DNA from: Undaria pinnatifida
Taxonomy: Eukaryota > Sar > Phaeophyceae > Laminariales > Alariaceae
Direction: 5' to 3'
Length of the DNA stretch: 64,000 nucleotides
Assembly: GCA_012845835.1 (NCBI GenBank)
Contig: JABAKD010000015.1
Location: 11,747,845 to 11,811,844, forward strand
Shown: positions 61,512 to 64,000 of the stretch, in pieces
Layout of the letters: each line of letters starts with the position of its first letter
Numbering within the stretch: the stretch's first letter is position 1
Notes under the pieces: generated by a model
The model's input: only the letters and a program-made list of their open reading frames with translations
Databases searched by the model: none
What the model was told of the DNA's origin: nothing
Position numbers and translations under genes: made by a program

Positions 61512-62946
61512 AACCCATGTGTGCAAGCTGTGTGATACTTCGGTCGTGTGATACTTCGGTCGTGTGATACTTCGGTCGTGTGATACTTCGATCGTGTGTA
61601 TGTCGTCACGAGGGATGTAGGTCGGTGACTCCCCTCAGTGCCAGCTATTAATTGTACCACGGTATTATACTAATGGTATCCAACCTTACCCCGTTTGAGG
61701 TCGAGGCGTAGCGACGTAAAAGCGACGATATCAATATCATAGATATTATGAAGCGTTTAGGAAGAGCGTGGAGCAGCACAAATATCACCACGCTGCACGC
61801 GTGTCGCACAGCTCCGTACGTTGCAGTTCCGATTACATTCCTCAGCGAACCAGGCTCTTTCGTGTAGTCGATACCGTAATCGTCAGTATTTTTCGTCGTT
61901 TTTTCCCTCTGAGGTCCCGACAGGGTTGAAAATAGAACACCAAGGGAAAAGCAGGTCGATGCCGTTGGTGCTTCATTTCCCCAGTTTGCTGCGAGGTTGT
62001 CTGTCATCTACACCTTGTTCATCCGTCCGTCCGTCCGTCTGACCGAAAAACTAGACGTCATGAAACGGTATACCAGTGGGGGTTGAAGGCACACTGAGGA
62101 ACAACAAGGCAACGCATGTCGTTGGCTGCATTACAGTGCCTCATAATACTTCCCTCGTTTATCTGACGTCGAAAACTGCTCCGTTCGTTGTAGCTCACGT
62201 CAATAACCGAACACAACCCCACGATGGAGCGATACTCTCCGCGGGAGCCGGGGGCGATTGGTTCCATGAAGCTCGTTTCGAACGCAACATACACACGCTT
62301 GTTACTACAGTGATACTGACAAACGCCTAAGGTGCCGCGTCATGCTGCGATAGGCAGACGGAAGAGCACCGTTTACTCGACCACACATTTTCTACCGTTG
62401 GTTGTTCTCCAGCATCACAACTGGGGTCTGTATCCTTCAGTTTGGTTGAGTTCTCTGCTGAAACTGGTAACCTCCTCGTACGACCCGCCAAGCTAAATAA
62501 CGAAACAGTATACCGGGGGAAAACACACCAGCGCATAACGTTGGTCCCGCTTTACAGATTGGAACGCTCGCTTTTTTTGCGGAGGGAAAATCGATCGGAC
62601 GTGTACCTTGCTTGACGCTTCAATGGGAAATCGATCGGACAAGATAATTTGTTCTTGCCGATTTAGAGAACCCATTGGCACCCACTGAGGAAGCGTCTGT
62701 CTGGCGCCTCGATACAGTGCGCCAGACTCGGGTTCGTTGACACGGGTGTTCATAGTCCCGGCTTGTTGGCCTTGACTTTAACGCATATCGGACGAACAAC
62801 GGGGTGCCCTAGCGTCGGGGACGTTTCCGGCGGCGAGGAGATATCCTCCCAAAGTACCGAACCAATTCGGGTACGTAGGGCTGCTCGACGGGGCGAGATA
62901 GACAGGTGCATTGCAATACCAGTAGCAAGCATCGTCCTTGCGTTAC

Positions 62947-63090
62947 CTTAGCATTCCAGAAGTATTTACGCTCGCCTGAACCGCGCGCCGACAATAAGTC
63001 ACAATGCTTGTCCCTCGTGATAAGAGCGAAAAGGCGATCGATTGCACTTTTGCACTCGTCGGACACTTTCTCTCCCCATGCATGACCTAG
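62947..63090 (-). CDS. Candidate exon of an unknown minus-strand gene
   Basis: Acceptor ACATACCAG, donor AAG|GTAACG, 48 codons, phase 0 to 0, reading LGHAWGEKVSDECKSAIDRL... SGERKYFWNAK. Amphipathic and plausible as coding. I found no convincing neighbouring exon. ORFs at 62493-62753 and 62750-62932 on the same strand could belong to it but show no motif. Confidence 0.3.
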
Positions 63091-64000
63091 CTGGTATGTA
63101 GTTCATGGCAGCCATGTCCCTCGTCTATAGGATCTGTATGGCCCTATTTACTGTTATTATGTTGCCGGGCGAGAGCCGGATGGTCTAAATGGTGTAGCGC
63201 ATGCTTCTTGCCTTGGAGTTGCACTACACAGATGCTGCACAGCATACCACGACCACACGCATATTATCTACCAGTAGATGATCTAGATTGAGATTTATCC
63301 GATGTGTGCGCTCTTGGGATATATACGAGTAGGTGTGGAGAGGTCTTTTTCGGGCGAAGCTCTCAAAAGGAAGTCGGTCCATCTTCGCCAAAACGGTTGA
63401 TAGTACACCCTAACTCCCCATTACCTCTTTTTGGCCAGATTATCTCAGGCAGTCGGGGTTCGGGGATGATAGTGCTTAAAGCCGAGTGTATTTCTTCCAT
63501 TCTGTTGAAGCTGGGCCAAGGTCTATACAACTCTTCAGAACGTGGCGTCCGATCAGCGTTCCGGGCCTTTTTTAGGCTTGACGGCGGCAGCAGCAGCGAC
63601 TTCGAATCGGTTGGTCCAGTCGCGGCAATGGTAGGCTACCACGCAAGCATTTCCTTCGATGCAGCTGCAGCTTTCCTCCCTTCGCCCTTCCTTCCCGCAC
63701 TGGTCACCTGTTTCGACGGTGAAATATATGCTGTCTGAGAATGATGCCTACTACAAGCAGTATAGTCGCCAATGCTTATTTTACGCACTGTTCCCCTGCT
63801 GCTACAATGCGGTAAATATTAAATGTTGGAGATACCTACTTCAGCAGTAGTCAGCAGCAGCCAGTTACACCTAGTCGGCCGTCGATGCACAATTATGTGT
63901 TTCATTTTGTGTTGCTATTCTCTGAAGGTATTCTTGGACTACAGAACAGTTGGAGCCTGTCCTGCGACCACGGGCTAGACTAGCGCATGTCAGGAGCTGA

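Larger units (their letters stand above)
58073..64000. other. Region downstream of the PPR gene
   Basis: 58073-60000 shows no supportable gene, only short unconvincing ORFs. Then come a GTAGTTGCCGATATATTGATC tandem (60140-60450), the TRIM, a TTCGGTCGTGTGATAC x4 tandem (61535-61590), duplicated ACGGTATACC blocks (62064 and 62507), one candidate minus exon and a family C SINE (63160-63310). 63300-64000 has open plus-strand stretches I cannot assign. Confidence 0.45.

Overview
This window is nuclear DNA from an intron-rich eukaryote. Coding exons are short (60-370 bp) and GC-rich. They are separated by GT-AG introns of about 0.2-5.7 kb full of microsatellites, minisatellites and degenerate transposons. 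There are no bacterial-style operons, rRNA genes or CRISPR arrays. The protein families, an ML lipid-binding domain joined to cathepsin B and a 615-residue mitochondrial-type PPR protein, together with a LINE whose protein tail resembles ones I associate with brown algae, suggest a stramenopile, probably a brown alga. That placement is inference, not proof.

Layout. (1) 296-3687, plus strand: the last five exons of an unidentified protein whose 5' part lies outside the window. (2) 3688-9468: gene-poor repeats. (3) 28268 down to 9641, minus strand: ten phase-consistent exons that join an ML (MD-2/NPC2-like) domain to a complete cathepsin B-type propeptide and protease with Cys-His-Asn and the occluding-loop His pair. 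The signal-peptide exon(s), somewhere in 28.3-31.5 kb, were not found. (4) 31522-58072, plus strand: a ten-exon PPR gene with a mitochondrial-type presequence. Every intron phase closes and the splices rebuild 34-35-residue PPR units. (5) 58073-64000: mostly non-coding, with one possible minus-strand exon and a very clean TRIM retrotransposon. Genes 3 and 4 are divergently oriented. The first would act in a lysosome/vacuole or secreted, the second in organelle RNA metabolism; nothing links their functions.

The most striking pattern is that nearly every long intron carries degenerate copies of the neighbouring exon's edge. Usually this is the last 30-100 bp of the exon plus its splice donor and the start of the intron, repeated one to eight times downstream. 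Sometimes it is the acceptor plus exon start, repeated upstream. It occurs in all three genes. It also occurs after two terminal exons, where the stop codon is copied too, so it is a DNA-level process.

Mobile DNA includes a 375-bp TRIM with TG/CA LTRs, PBS, PPT and a 4-bp target duplication; a non-LTR retrotransposon with a C-rich rather than A-rich 3' tail (more than ten truncated copies); an ~85-bp TTAA-flanked piggyBac-like MITE; a ~200-bp TA-flanked mariner/pogo-like MITE; tRNA-derived SINEs; and two further dispersed families.
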